Source: Pomphorhynchus laevis (taxonomy: Eukaryota > Acanthocephala > Palaeacanthocephala > Echinorhynchida > Pomphorhynchidae). From it: a stretch of 64,000 nt of DNA. Both the position numbers and the translations under genes were made by a program. The DNA is taken from NCBI GenBank assembly GCA_012934845.2, contig WNNJ02001606.1, forward strand, positions 248,001 through 312,000. Direction: 5' to 3'. The notes under the pieces were generated by a model. It ran no database searches. It had not been told where the DNA came from and saw nothing but the letters and a program-made list of their open reading frames with translations. This document shows positions 21,813 to 33,112 of this stretch, in pieces (position 1 is the stretch's first letter; every line of letters begins with the position of its first letter).

Positions 21813-22925
21813 ATTTGCCGTAGAATAAATTAAGATTTTTAAGAAAACCATCAGTCAAAGGAAGATTCATCTCTTTCTGCAATGAAACTGATAAAGGAAG
21901 CAGCCTTGCTAGAACTTGAACAGCCGTGGATGAAGTTTTTGGAGATACGCCTACCAACCTTTTTATAAATGTTGACAGGCACTTATCTAAGTGGTAAAAG
22001 TTTTCTAAAGTCAAGTCTACCCAGATACAAGCTAGTCCATATTGTAGTCTTGGAAGCAACATTATATAAAAATATCGTAACCCTGCCTCAAAAGATAATT
22101 TGCCTAGTTCGGACAGTCCAGATGTTGCCTGTACAATTTTATCACATTTAAGTTCAAAATGTAGAGAAAAAGACCATCTAGATGTGATTAACATTCCAAG
22201 ATACTTCGATTCAAAATCGAGCGGAGCGTCTTGATAGCATAGAATGTCCGATCGACTTAGTCGACCTCCTCTTCGGAACTTAATTACCTTAGACTTTTCA
22301 CGGTTCACTCGAATACGATTAGTAAAACAAAACGCCGAGAGCGAGTTTAAAGCTACTTGGACATTAGAAATAGATTTGGAAATAATAGCAAGATCGTCTG
22401 CATATAATACACATGAAATATCTAAAAGATTGTGACTTAGACTGCTAGGAAGATCAGCAATGAAGAAACTGAATAATAAAGGACTTAGAGGGTCGCTCTG
22501 AAGGACACCACGATTGGCAAGAAACTCATTCGAATGATTTATGCCGTCAAACATGCGAAGAACGTTTGGTTGCAAAAAAGAATTCAATAAATAAAGAATA
22601 GGACCGCCTAAACCTACACTACGCGCTAACTTTTCTAAGAGAAGTTTTCTATCAACTGAGTCGAAAGCTTTTTGGAAATCAATAAAAATAACATAAATAG
22701 ATCGATGTTGTTGAAATGCGTCTATTACAGATCGTCTAACAGTGTTTATTGCAACTGTCGTTGATCTATTAGGTCGAAAACCATACTGCTCTTCTGGGAG
22801 AGAATCATGACAATGTTGAATTAATCTGGAAGCAATAACGTGTGTTAAAAAAATTATAGGAAGGAATTTCATCAAGTCCGCTCGCCATCGTAGAATGACT
22901 GTATTTTATCTAATTGAGTCTAGCC
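21813..22925 (-). mobile_element. Family C LINE fragment (copy C2): reverse transcriptase
   Basis: Open over 355 codons (21808-22875): EEQYGFRPNRSTTVAINTVR, YVIFIDFQKAFDSVDRKLLL (motif A), RGVLQSDPLSPLLFSFFIADL (motif B; Q-S-D instead of the usual Q-G-D), CVLYADDLAIISKS (motif C), YLGMLITSRWSF and KRLVGVSPKTSSTAV. It sits between two pieces of a family D LINE and replaces about 400 bp that copy D8 has there. The Gly-to-Ser change in motif B is expected to hurt activity. Confidence 0.85.
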
Positions 22926-23640
22926 CTGCGTGACAGATTGTTTTTTACGCTGATTGGTTCTTTTTCTTTTCTTTTCTTTCTTTCTTGTAATAAATAATTG
23001 TCCCATTAAAAAAATTTTAATAATAATATTATTATTGAAGATGCATGGATTATCATTAGGAATAATGGTTGCTAGGATATACCTGAAAGCAGATACATCA
23101 TCTTCGAGGCGAGATTGTTGATGATCAGATTCCGAAAGCTTTAAGTTAGATGTGATAATAGAGCGATCGCGCGAAGGAAAACGATTACGTGGATGTTGTG
23201 GATGGCAGAGCTGGGAGTAATAGAGGCAGAAGAACATATAGAAGTGGGAATGACATGGGTGCTCGATGGAGAATGAAGATAAGTTGGAGCATGTGTGACA
23301 GAAGTGGAGTGTTGAATTGGTTGATCGGAGATGTTACTGGAGATTATTTTGACGGGAGGATGTAAATTATTGAGAAGTGATACGGGGGAGGTAGAGTAAG
23401 GAGTACGTTGATCGGATATGTTACTGGAGATTATTTTGATGGGAGGATGTAAATTATTGAGAAGTGATACGGGGGAGGTAGAGTAAGGAGTACGTGAATC
23501 TAAGAAAGAAGTATGAGATGTATTTAGATGGGTGGAGGAATGATAAATAGGAGGTACGAGATGAACAGCTTTACCGTTTGCATTGATAGGATGATGAAGA
23601 TGAATGGACGAGAAGCATACTTTATCCCGAACAAAAGGTT
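22926..23640 (-). mobile_element. Family D LINE, ORF1 part (copy D7 continued)
   Basis: RFPSRDRSIITSNLKL then a SRLEDDVSAFRYILATIIP segment match the ORF1 of copy D8. Upstream the ORF is Ser/Thr/Pro/His-rich and holds an 87-bp tandem duplication (23320-23406 and 23407-23493) coding a 29-residue repeat ending in IISSNISDQ. Low-complexity CTTTT tract near 22960-22985. Confidence 0.7.
23320..23493 (-). repeat. 87-bp tandem duplication in family D ORF1
   Basis: Two in-frame units, almost identical, each coding YSTSPVSLLNNLHPP and KIISSNISDQ. Copy D8 shows the same kind of duplication, more diverged, near 29330-29500. Confidence 0.88.
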
Positions 23641-23850
23641 TAAATGAAAGTCGGTTTGGGATCCTAGAAAAAAAGATTATTAACAATATAAATAATTATA
23701 GAATTTAATGATATGGAGGGAGGTTTTAAGTCGAAGCGTCGAGGTAGGATCCACATAATTTTGGATTTATTATGATTCAGAGAAAGGAGAAGAAATATGA
23801 TTGGAAATTTAAGCAAGACAGTTACAGCATCCTCAAGTGAAGTGCATGAT
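23641..23850 (-). mobile_element. Family D LINE, RT C-terminal scrap
   Basis: Matches the RT thumb part of copy D8 (about 26400-26610: GGAGGGAGGTT context and the HIIF/WIF segment). Because RT follows ORF1 without the endonuclease, this is a separate truncated insertion or a deletion product. Confidence 0.6.
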
Positions 23851-24399
23851 GACTATGTTGATTGCGGATAACTGAATTACTAGTTCGAAAATCATAAAAA
23901 AAACCTAGCTGATCAATCTACTGTTATGATTGTTTACTCCGTATATCATGAACGGCACAGTTAGTTTAGCTTGAATGATCATCCGATGTCTGCAAAGTCG
24001 AAATCTTAAAACATTTGTTGATTCTGCGCCACATTACTTGGAAATTCTTAATGGTAAGATGTTTTGGCGTTCGCTTTACTATTGCGGAGTTCGTTGACTG
24101 CGTTCCTTATCAAACATGAACGGTTATCAAGAACTATAGAAATTAAGGATACCAATCCCTTGTACTTTTATATATGGAAAATGCACTTGTCGGTCGGTTA
24201 ATGAGCTAAACTTTAGAATCGAGACAAGGAATTACATGATATGGTGATGTGTGGATTGGATTATGCCGCATAGAATGTTTTAAGTTACTATTCATTAATT
24301 AATAGAATTTAAAGTATGAATATAGCTGTTGCACACTGAGCAACATTGTGAATTATAAACTTAATAATTATTGTTAGCTCTGCGGACGACTAGATTAAT
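23851..24399. other. Spacer without recognisable gene
   Basis: AT-rich sequence. I see no exon, repeat or structured RNA worth naming. Confidence 0.45.
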
Positions 24400-25330
24400 T
24401 CAACGAAATTTTGTAGTTAGTCCCATAGAATCAAGTCATAAATTCCATCTTCGTCAGACAACTGCTGCACTTGCAATGAACATGCAGCCAAATGTAAGAG
24501 GTGTAAATGTACAAGGTCAAAACGTCCATGTACAACCTGTTCGGCAACACATTGCTCAAACATGTTCGAAAACAGCCAACATTGACAGGCTGAAAACAAT
24601 TAATTCAACTAGCAAATTTCAGCACTCAATCCAGATTTCCCAGTTTAATAAAATGCACATTCTTTGCACTGCGAAAAATGTGAAAAACCAATACTATACA
24701 CAGTAAATCAGCAATGATTATAAATTCTCATACACTAGAAACAATTTATAGTAAAGTTATTATTTGTAAGTCAAATTTATGTTACCTAACAAAGTGCAAC
24801 TGTTCATATCAGATTTTTCTGATTAATTGGTAAATTAAAAGGTAAATTACTTGATGCATTTAACATTTATATTTAAATATGCTCTGATATGATAACAATT
24901 TTAGTAAATTGCTTCTCAACAGCTACTTCACTGGCGTTGCAAGAAGATTTGCTACAATCCGAGATGGGTTTAGTTATATCTGGTGGTACTTTGACAACCC
25001 AACAAGGGTTTTTAAAAGCCCGTCGAATGTTTTAGGGTTGTCGAATGCCAGTAAACCTACCTCCATATACATATTCCACGAAAACAGAAAGCAATCAAAG
25101 TATGCTGAAAAATACAGTTTCAATGCTCAGTCTTGCACTCACGTTCTCGGCAATAGGAAACATGAACCCACGTCCGATAACGTCTACGACAATTGCATGC
25201 CGAGAGTCCGTGAGGTATGGAATGCTATATAGCAACAATATTTGTAAAATACGAACAGATATATCGATGACACTAGCAAAGTTGACCTTCCTTGCAATAT
25301 AAAAAGGTTCAAAAACAAATTTTATCAGGT
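24400..25330 (+). mobile_element. Internally deleted family A-like element: Cys finger joined to endonuclease end
   Basis: At 24463-24588 one frame reads CCTCNEHAAKCKRCKC, then C-x2-C and a final CSN, the CXC finger of families A and C. At about 24905-25300 the two plus frames together give HENRKQSKYAEKY, FSAIGNMNPRP and a K-I-R-T-D-I-S-M-T-L-A helix, which line up in order with ENRKNSKYNERI, FSSSGGVGPRA and KRKISFSIA of the endonuclease at 2528-3010. Only about 300 bp separates them, so the whole RT is missing. Confidence 0.6.
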
Positions 25331-25780
25331 TCGAGAATTCGTGTAGTGAAGTAAATGAGCTGTGATTTCAATTTTATTTGTGATTTCAATTAAATTTAGT
25401 GAACATGAACTGCTAAAGTAATGTATTTTGTTGTTGTTTATTTTTGTTTCAACATAAATTAATATTAATCAAAAATTATTTTTATTTATTATGTCAAAGT
25501 TCCACGAGGTTGTTGTAAATAATACATCGATATTGTCAATGTATTTTGTCAAAGTCATTGTCATATTCATTATGATAGATGTAAATTTTCATATAAATTC
25601 TATTTAATAAAAACAAATATTATTGTTTTGGCAACATCACGAGCACAGCACAAAGTTGCATGACTAATCATTAAAAGGTAATCAATAAAAAGGTGTTATA
25701 ATTGCTTCCAGTAAAAAATTTTGAATTTTTCAGTTATCTTTGACAACACTAACTCATTACATTGATTAATAATAATAATT
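25331..25780. other. AT-rich spacer
   Basis: No coding signal. Includes the short flank before the 3' end of the next family D copy. Confidence 0.4.
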
Positions 25781-25863
25781 TATTTTACGTGGCAAATGTG
25801 TGCAATCTGCACGCTTACATGACCACGAACAAAAAAGAACAGAAAAAGTCACAGATTAATTAG

Positions 25864-27300
25864 TTAATTGTTGAAAAGGAACTGGATTTGGCGTTTGAAG
25901 CACGGCATTGATATTAATTGGCGGATATGAATGAGTAGATGATTCCACGAGAGAGGAGCAGCCACAACGAAGGAGCGGAAGCCAAAAGAGGTAGAGTAGT
26001 TTGTGACATGTAAAAGAAGGGAATTACGGGAACGCAGAGCACAGTACACAGGACGAGAATTGTCGAGAAAAGGAAGGCTGAGAGATAAAGGGGTATGAGA
26101 AGTTATAAGGCGAAAGAAATGATAATAAGACGAAATTGAGCACGGCAATAAATGGTAGGCCAATTGAGAGAAACAAGATGGTGGGATGTATGATCATAAC
26201 GACGAAGACGGAGGAGAACTCGGACGGCTGCGTTGTAAAAGAAGATTGGATTTAGTTGAGTTGGAAAATAGACTAAGACAGTAATCAAGTCTTGAGAACA
26301 TGAGAGAAGATATGAGAGTCATACATGAAGGGAAATCAATCAATCTACGAATTTGACGGAGGTTGCGGAGAATCAAGGTAGATGAGTGCACTTTACCTCT
26401 AACGAAAGGTTTAAGTGAAAGTCTGTTGTCAAAATGGAAGCCTAGGAAAACGAGATTGTGAACGTTAGGGAGAATTGTAGAATTTAATGATACGGAGGGA
26501 GGTTCTACGCCGAAGCGTCGAAGAAAGATCCACATTATTTTTGATTTATTAGGATTTAGAGAAAGACGAAGAGAAGAAATGTGATTGAAAATTGAGGCAA
26601 GACAGTTGGAAGCAGAAACACTAAGATCATGAATACGATAAGCTGTACGTGAACATAGATGACGATGTCATTAGCATATTTGATAACATGAAGTTAAATG
26701 TTTGAGAAATAGAAGACAAATCACTGAGAAGAAGAGAGAAAAGCAAAGGGCATAATACTGAACCTTGTGGAATACCGGACGGGATGGAAGAAGGATGCGA
26801 GAGAAGAGTTAGAACAAACGCGAAAATTACGGTTTGGTATATAAAGAAAATAAGCCACAGTGTGTAAAGAGAGGTCATAATCATGACGAAGATGATGGAG
26901 AAGAATCGAGTGATCGACAATGTCGAAAGCAGATTATAGATCAAAAGAGACTATGACACTACATAATTTTTGATCGCGCGAAATGAGTTATTCGTTATAA
27001 ACTTTAAGACATGCAATTTCAGTAGAGTGATTAGAGCGAAAAGACGCTTGGAAGAGAGGAAATAAGTTGGAGTAAAATAGATATGTATTAAATTGCTTGA
27101 GAACGAGACGCTCAAGGAGTTTAGAGAGGGTTGGAAGAAGTGAGATAGCACGGTACGAAGATGGTAGTGAAGGGTCGAGATAGTGCTTTTTGAGGAGAGG
27201 GCAAACAGTGGCGCATTTCCAGTTTAAGGAAATGTGCGGCTGCGGATAGACAAGTTGAATAAAGTGTTTAGGAAGGGTAAGCTAGATGAGCAGTTTTTTT
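25864..27300 (-). pseudogene. Family D reverse transcriptase
   Basis: From right to left: SIPSGIPQGSVLCPLLFSLL (motif B), the FNFMLSNMLMTSSSMFTYS stretch where motif C is degraded, LVFLGFHFDNRLSLKPFVRG, RLDYCLSLFSNS and VRVLLRLRRYDHTS, then the terminal SFVVAAPLSWNHLL. The YCLSLF and LGxxFDxxLS blocks place it near L2/CR1. Motif A has lost its frame. Confidence 0.75.
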
Positions 27301-27618
27301 AAGCAAGTAGGTGGGAATTAGGTTAGAAGGAGAGGTTTTATTAGGTAATGACAGAATAACCGAAGAAACTTCGTCAGACGAAACGGGAAGTAGGTGGAAT
27401 AGCTCTGGAGGGAAGTATTTAAAGAGATGAGAGGATACAAGGGGCATATGGGTAGAACGGAAATTAAATTAGATAGCTTAGATTGCAGATAAGAGGAAAA
27501 TTCATCAGGATTTATGTTGCCACGGGTAGATGATTGTGAAAGAATTGAGTTTAAGATTTTCTAATGAGATTTAGAGTTGGATGATGACTCTAGTTGATTT
27601 CATCAAAAGAGAGTACGT

Positions 27619-28700
27619 TTAGTTCGCATAAGAATGAGATGGGAACTGGGGGAGAGAAATATAGGAAGCACGGAGATTTGGAGGGAGTGAGGTTGGAGAA
27701 CGTTTAGGAAAGCGATTGCACACACGAAAAGAGTGACGAAGCTGACGCTTATAAAGACTACATTCTGATACGAACCATGGATCATGACGCGACCGCTGAA
27801 AACGTCGTGGTCGAATACGCAGAAGGTTATTAAGGATGTTCGTTAATTCAGAATCAAACCGAATGAAGAGATCATCGGGAGAGATAGTTAAGAGGAAGTG
27901 AAAATATTGAAGAATTGAGTAAGGTTGTGCAGATAATAGGGATATCGAGAAGTTTCCAAGGTCGACTTGGTGTGGATAATGGTGGAGGCGGAGAAGGAGG
28001 ATGGGTACGAGTAAGTGTAAGAGTGACAAGGAAATGATCGGACAAACCAGGATCATTAATTGACAAGAAGGTATAGTCATTAAAGCAGTTGCGAACAGCA
28101 ATGATGTCGAGAGCACCGCCGAGAATATGAGTTGGGCTTGTTGAAAGTAATTTATAGTTAAAATCAGAAGAAAGATTAGTTAAAGTGATAGAGTCAGAGT
28201 TAGCCGGGCGATCAATACTAATGTCAAAGTCACCGAGAACAAGTGAAACAGTATAAGACAAGGAACAGTGAGGAAGAAAATCTGAAAGCTCGCTAAAGAA
28301 CATACGTGAGGAGGCAGCTGAGCCTGGACGGTATACAATCACAAGTTCTAGAGAGAAAGGAGTTGATGATCTGCATATTAGCAATTCGAAAGAAGTGCAA
28401 CGAATGTTAGCATTAATTTTACGTAGATACGTTGGGTGACGATCAATGGTAACGATACCGCCATGGTTACAAGCAGTAGATGTGGAAGAGACAATTGGTC
28501 GAGCTGATTCAACTAAAGAACAACCAGAGCGACATAGACGACGAATAGCAAGATCGTCAGAGTCAGAGTGCCAGGATTCGGTAATGCAGAGAATATCGAT
28601 AGATGATTGATCGAAGATATCAAGGAGCAGATCAGCTTTATGAAAAAATGGAGCGAGTGTTAAAAAGACAAAGACGAAAAGTATGTTCAGGAGCGAGATC
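27619..28700 (-). pseudogene. Family D AP endonuclease
   Basis: LELVIVYRPGSA, VLGDFDISIDRP (GDF block), ILGGALDIIAVRNCFNDYTF and GLSDHFLVTLTL (SDH block) appear in the right order. The Asn of the usual GDFN is Asp here. Upstream the GGIVTIDRHPTYLR-like block sits in another frame. Confidence 0.75.
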
Positions 28701-28746
28701 GACTAACAAAGAAGACAAGGAGGAGAGATGGGACACCATCGGATTT

Positions 28747-30031
28747 TTAGCCTTGTGTGTACAACGTGAAAATTTCCGTTGATTTGACGTATTGATAAGG
28801 ATTACTCGCCGTTTTTTCACGTCGATGTTTCTCAATGCGAGCAAGATAGAGCTGGGCAATATCAGAAGGGGAGCGGTCAGGAAAGATACGACAAGTAGAC
28901 GAAGTGGTAAGATGTTTTAAACGTTGGGAGAATACCACGGATGCATGTAAACTATGTCAGAAAATGATTTTTAGGCGTGGAGGACTGATATGATTGAATT
29001 TAGTGGATTTGTTTAAACGGATAAAAGATACAGGAGCGATATTATTGAAAAGGGATGGATTATCATCGGGAAGAATGGTTGAGAGAATAGACCTAAAATC
29101 AGATACATTATCATCGAGGCAACATTGAGGAGAATCAGATTCGGGAAGCTTTAAATTAGATATGATAATGCATCGATCGCGCGAAGGAAACAATTGCGTG
29201 GAAGTGGTGGACGGACAGTCCTGGTAGGAGTAGAGGCAGACGAGCAGATAAACGTGAAAATGACAGGGGTGCTAAGTGAACATTTAAGATAGTTTGGAGC
29301 ATGTGTGACAGAAGTGAAGTGTTGAATCGGTTGATCGGAGATGTTACTGGATATGATTTTGACGGAGGGATGTAAATTATTGAGAGGTGATACGGTTGGA
29401 TCATGTGTGACAGGAAGTGGATTGTTGAATCGGTTGAACGGATATGTTACCTGGATATGGTTTTGACGGAAGGATATAAATTATTGAGAAGTGATATGGT
29501 GGAGGTAGATGAAGCAGTACGTGAAGAGAAGAAAGAGGTTTGAGATGCAATTAGATATGGGGATGAATAAAAAAATGAGTTACGAGATGAAGGCGTTTAC
29601 TGTTTGCATTGTTAGGAAGATGAAGATTAAGGGAAGTTTTATCCGTAGTTAAAAAAGAAGTGTGTGAGAGAAGTTTCAAGCACTGGATTCATAGTTGGCA
29701 AAGGAGTTAGTAAGCAAACGGATGACGACGATATCTGAGTCGACTGAGAGACGTCATTAAGTTCATTTATTGAGCACAAATCTGATTCCTTAGCCTCCAG
29801 AATGTCTCCACCGTTTGTGTCATGCTTCATTAGCTTACCTACGGGGGCATCACAACAGAATCCGCCGAGGAAATTTTGTCCTGAAACTGTGTCCTCGTCA
29901 GTGTAAGGAATGGCAACATAAATTCAAACATTGTAGTTCTTGTTGTCGCGTCTAATTTGCTTTTCGATGTAAGTTTCCTTGACGGACTTGAGTTGCTGGA
30001 TGACATATTCAGTTAGCTTTCTCTTTGTCAT
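28747..30031 (-). pseudogene. Family D ORF1
   Basis: Possible start MTKRKLTEYVIQQLKSVKET at 30031, interrupted by a stop about 35 codons in. Downstream pieces: a Cys-containing stretch (GGFCCDAPVGKLMKHD), Ser/Thr-rich segments, FPSRDRCIIISNLKLPESD with DDNVSDFRSILSTILPDDNP, and the last strand RIFPDRSPSDIAQLYLARIE. The C-terminal half recurs in copies D7 and D9. That the MTKRKL start belongs to this ORF is inferred from position only. Confidence 0.5.
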
Positions 30032-30334
30032 AATAAGATGTCAATTAGTTAGTCAATTAGTTATATTAATCTCACAATTTTTTTGACCGTTTTAATTGTT
30101 AACGAAGCGTTGTATAAGTTGCACAGTTCTATTGTGAATTATTTTGTGACGATAGATTTAGTGAATAATCACGTAAGTTAGATATTGCCCTAAGATCTAG
30201 CAATCCAGACAATATGTGTATAGGGTTGTAAAGGATTTGCCAAGTTAATATTTAATCAGTAATATCGCCAAATATTAATAATAAATTTAAATTTAATTAT
30301 CACAATCTATTACTGTGATTCAATGGTTTTAATA
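30032..30334. other. Spacer between family D and Penelope-like element
   Basis: AT-rich; nothing recognised beyond the possible 5' UTR of family D copy D8. Confidence 0.4.
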
Positions 30335-31974
30335 GATCAAATCAGCTAACTGAGTCTGCGTATTTTATATAATTATAAAATAAACAAAACATAATAATGC
30401 TAAATCAAAATTTAATAATTAAATAATAAAATTAATAATTGTTTTTAGATTTTCTATAATTTAAATCAAGTTAAAATAAAAAATTGAAATTTAAAATAAA
30501 CGTCATTTTTATGAATTGACTAATAAATAACAGACGTTGTATCAGAATAAGAATTAGAGGTCATCAGGAGGAACTACTATGCTATCAGGTTTCGGCCCCT
30601 AACTCTTCTACCCAACATAGCAGCGGGGCCAAATACATGCTAATGATGTATTTCCTCTGATAAAACTATCTAGTATCTTATTCTAATACAAAGTATATTA
30701 TTTATTATCTATCCATAAAAATTTGCCACTTAAGAGTTTAAATTTATTCTTTATATTATTGTGTTGATTTATATATTTTACTATTTTCTGCTTGATGTTA
30801 TTTTTATAGTAACCCAGTTTAAAATATGTATCTATTAAATTAGTGAAATGATTTTGAAGAAAGTCAATATCATTACATATTGTTGCAATTCTTAAATTTT
30901 CATTATTTAATGTATTATATTTTAAATTATATGGTATGCATGAATGCTCATGCAAAAATATGTTTTTTTTTTGTAAATTTAAATATGCCATATTTACGAT
31001 ATAAATTAATAGTAGTTTTAGTTAATGTTAATTTGATGTTCATATCTAGATATACACCTTCTTTATCATTAATATTGGTTTTGTTAAGAATAAGGCTTTC
31101 TGGATAAATTTGTTCACTAATTGAAAAAAATTATTAGAATTAAATATACATATATCATCAATGTATCGAAACATATATTTCATATATTTATATAGTTTAG
31201 ATTTAGTTTTTACACAGTTATGAACAAAGTTCATATTCTATAAAGCTTAAAAACAAGTAAGCTATAATTGGGCTACTATTACCTCCCATTGGAACACCTT
31301 TTACTTGTCTAAATATAGATGTCCCTACTTTTAAATAATTTTGATTTATCAAAATATTTAAGGATTCTATTAATTCAATTTTATCCATATATTTATATTT
31401 ACTTGATGGTTTAATTTTTGTTAGATAGGCGTTATAATTATTATAACATATATATGTATATCTTTTTCCGAATATAAGATTAATTAATTTTACTAACGCT
31501 TCTTTAATATCTACTAAATCTAGATTTGTATAAAGCGTACTAAAATCGTATGTATTTATATTTTGAAAATTTATTCCTTTTGTCTGTTCTAAAAATTCTT
31601 TTGTAGAATTAATACTGAAATAGTGTTTTATACCAGTATTAATTTCGATTACCTTGCAATATTTTTTAAAATGTGCTTTAATTACTTTAAGCATTTTATT
31701 CATATAAACAGAAAGTGGTTTTAATGTACATTTAAAAGCACTGCATGTGAATCTTGGTTTTATTGGATTTCTTTGTAATTTTGGATTCCAATATAATATA
31801 GGTATAGTTTTATTATCTGATTCAATTTTTATACCCTTCATATTCACTATAGAACAATGACTTGTAATAATTGTTTCTAAACTTAACGCACTACGTCTAT
31901 ATGTTGGATTTACATTTAAATCATTAGAATTAACCTCTTTCATTAGTATATCATAATAAGCTTTTTGCATATGA
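30335..31974 (-). mobile_element. Penelope-like retroelement, copy A (RT and C-terminus)
   Basis: The main open block codes an RT of the Penelope-like class: LYWNPKLQRNPIKPRFTCSA, the NTYDFSTLYTNLDL motif A and QVKGVPMGGNSSPI motif B, followed by a YIDDICIF motif C and a thumb (FKLGYYKNNIKQKIVKYINQ). The C-terminal part and a 300-bp tail that starts TCAAATCAGCTAACTGAG on the plus strand recur in four other places in the UFL1 introns. Broken, with a few interruptions. No GIY-YIG domain is seen in the part that remains. Its 5' edge is at the same point of the RT as copy D. Confidence 0.82.
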
Positions 31975-33109
31975 TACACGAGTTTTGTAACTCGACGCAG
32001 TACATTTTCCTATTTATTTAGTTCTCTTAAAGTATGATAATATATGCATGTCAAGGCGTATAGTAAATAACTTCAAACAAATAATCTTAAACGACCTCAG
32101 ATTTAGAAACTTGAACATATGACGAAAGAAGCCTACCATACGAATTGCTTAACATATACAAAATCAGTATGTAATCTGTGAGATTACATAATAGATTGCA
32201 CATGTGAACAGTCCATGTGAGTTTTATTCGAAGATTCCAACGGATCAAAGAGAATATATTACAATACCCAATTTTCATGAATTTGAATATGAAAGAACGA
32301 TACCCAAACATACCTCAAGTCGATGGAATTGAAGCCGTTAATGAAGCAACAAAGGATATACCAAATCATTTAAGAAACATAATTGCTTAAACAACACTGT
32401 TAAGTCTCACAAACAACGCATAAGAAATGTAATGGACTACCTCTTGTACTAGCATATGCAACCTGATATATGGATATGTTCGAAAGTCTTGGACTTTCCT
32501 GCGCAATTTACGAACTGTTTTGTTGGATGATATATTTAGATGATGTGTTTATGATTTTCTAAACCATCTTAACTATGACTCGATTAAATTCGCTCACACA
32601 TGTAACGTTCAGGCAATCTTTTAATGTTAACGTATATACTAACCACACAAATATAGAATTAAATATGAAACTAAAATATTCCGGAAACCACAAATTGTGA
32701 GCCACAATCTCAGCAAAGTAGTCAACCGCAGCAAAATAGTCAAGCAATACTCTTCGTGGCTATTTCCATTGAGAAGACTAAAAAGAGAGGGCTTACCTTC
32801 TCAGTATCTCCAGTATGTTTACAAATCGAATACTCAGTCAATATTGACATATTATTATTCATTATTTATAGATTGCTCCAAGTATTTGATTTTAAACTTA
32901 TCAAGAATACATCACCTAACAAGCAAGATTTGCGGTGTCCCATTTGTACCATTGGAAGTAATATTTTCTCATGGAATAGTGCTTTTAATCATAACTTAAG
33001 ACAACAAAAAACTGGAGGTACCATTCGTTCGAACAGAAAAATAAAGAAAAACGTTTTCCCCTCTGCTGTTCGTCTTTTGAACTCACTTGCGATACCGTCT
33101 ATGCGATAG
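31975..33109. mobile_element. Degenerate RT remnants, unclassified
   Basis: Around 32480-32690 (plus strand) pieces read WMIYLDDVFMIF, NHLNYDSIKFAHTCN and NVYTNHTNIELNMK, a YLDD motif followed by an LN...IKF block, as in RTs of Penelope-like type. Around 32895-33109 CPICTIGSNIFSWNSAFNHN and VFPSAVRLLNSL look like a LINE C-terminus with a C-x2-C motif. No long frame joins them. The assignment is tentative. Confidence 0.4.
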
Positions 33110-33112
33110 GTG

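Larger units (their letters stand above)
25781..30031 (-). mobile_element. L2/CR1-like LINE (family D, copy D8), the most complete copy
   Basis: Right to left: ORF1 (about 28750-30031), AP endonuclease (about 27620-28700), RT (about 25864-27300) and the 3' UTR with the family hairpin (25798-25814). The gene order is that of L2/CR1 LINEs. All coding parts carry stops and frame changes, and no ORF exceeds 170 codons. This copy sets the order for the other family D pieces at 20680, 22926, 33113, 45530 and 46440. Confidence 0.82.

Noticed and set aside
24909-25302. Host exon candidates with open frames on the plus strand
   Set aside because: The two overlapping frames align in order with the endonuclease domain at 2528-3010.
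30540-30660. CTGATGA and GAAAC words in the Penelope-like tail, suggesting a hammerhead like those reported in such elements
   Set aside because: The order and helices do not fit: no GAA follows a stem II after CTGATGA, and the words translate as the conserved C-terminus (GPKPDSIVVPP-like). Copy D has lost GAAAC. Coding conservation explains it better.
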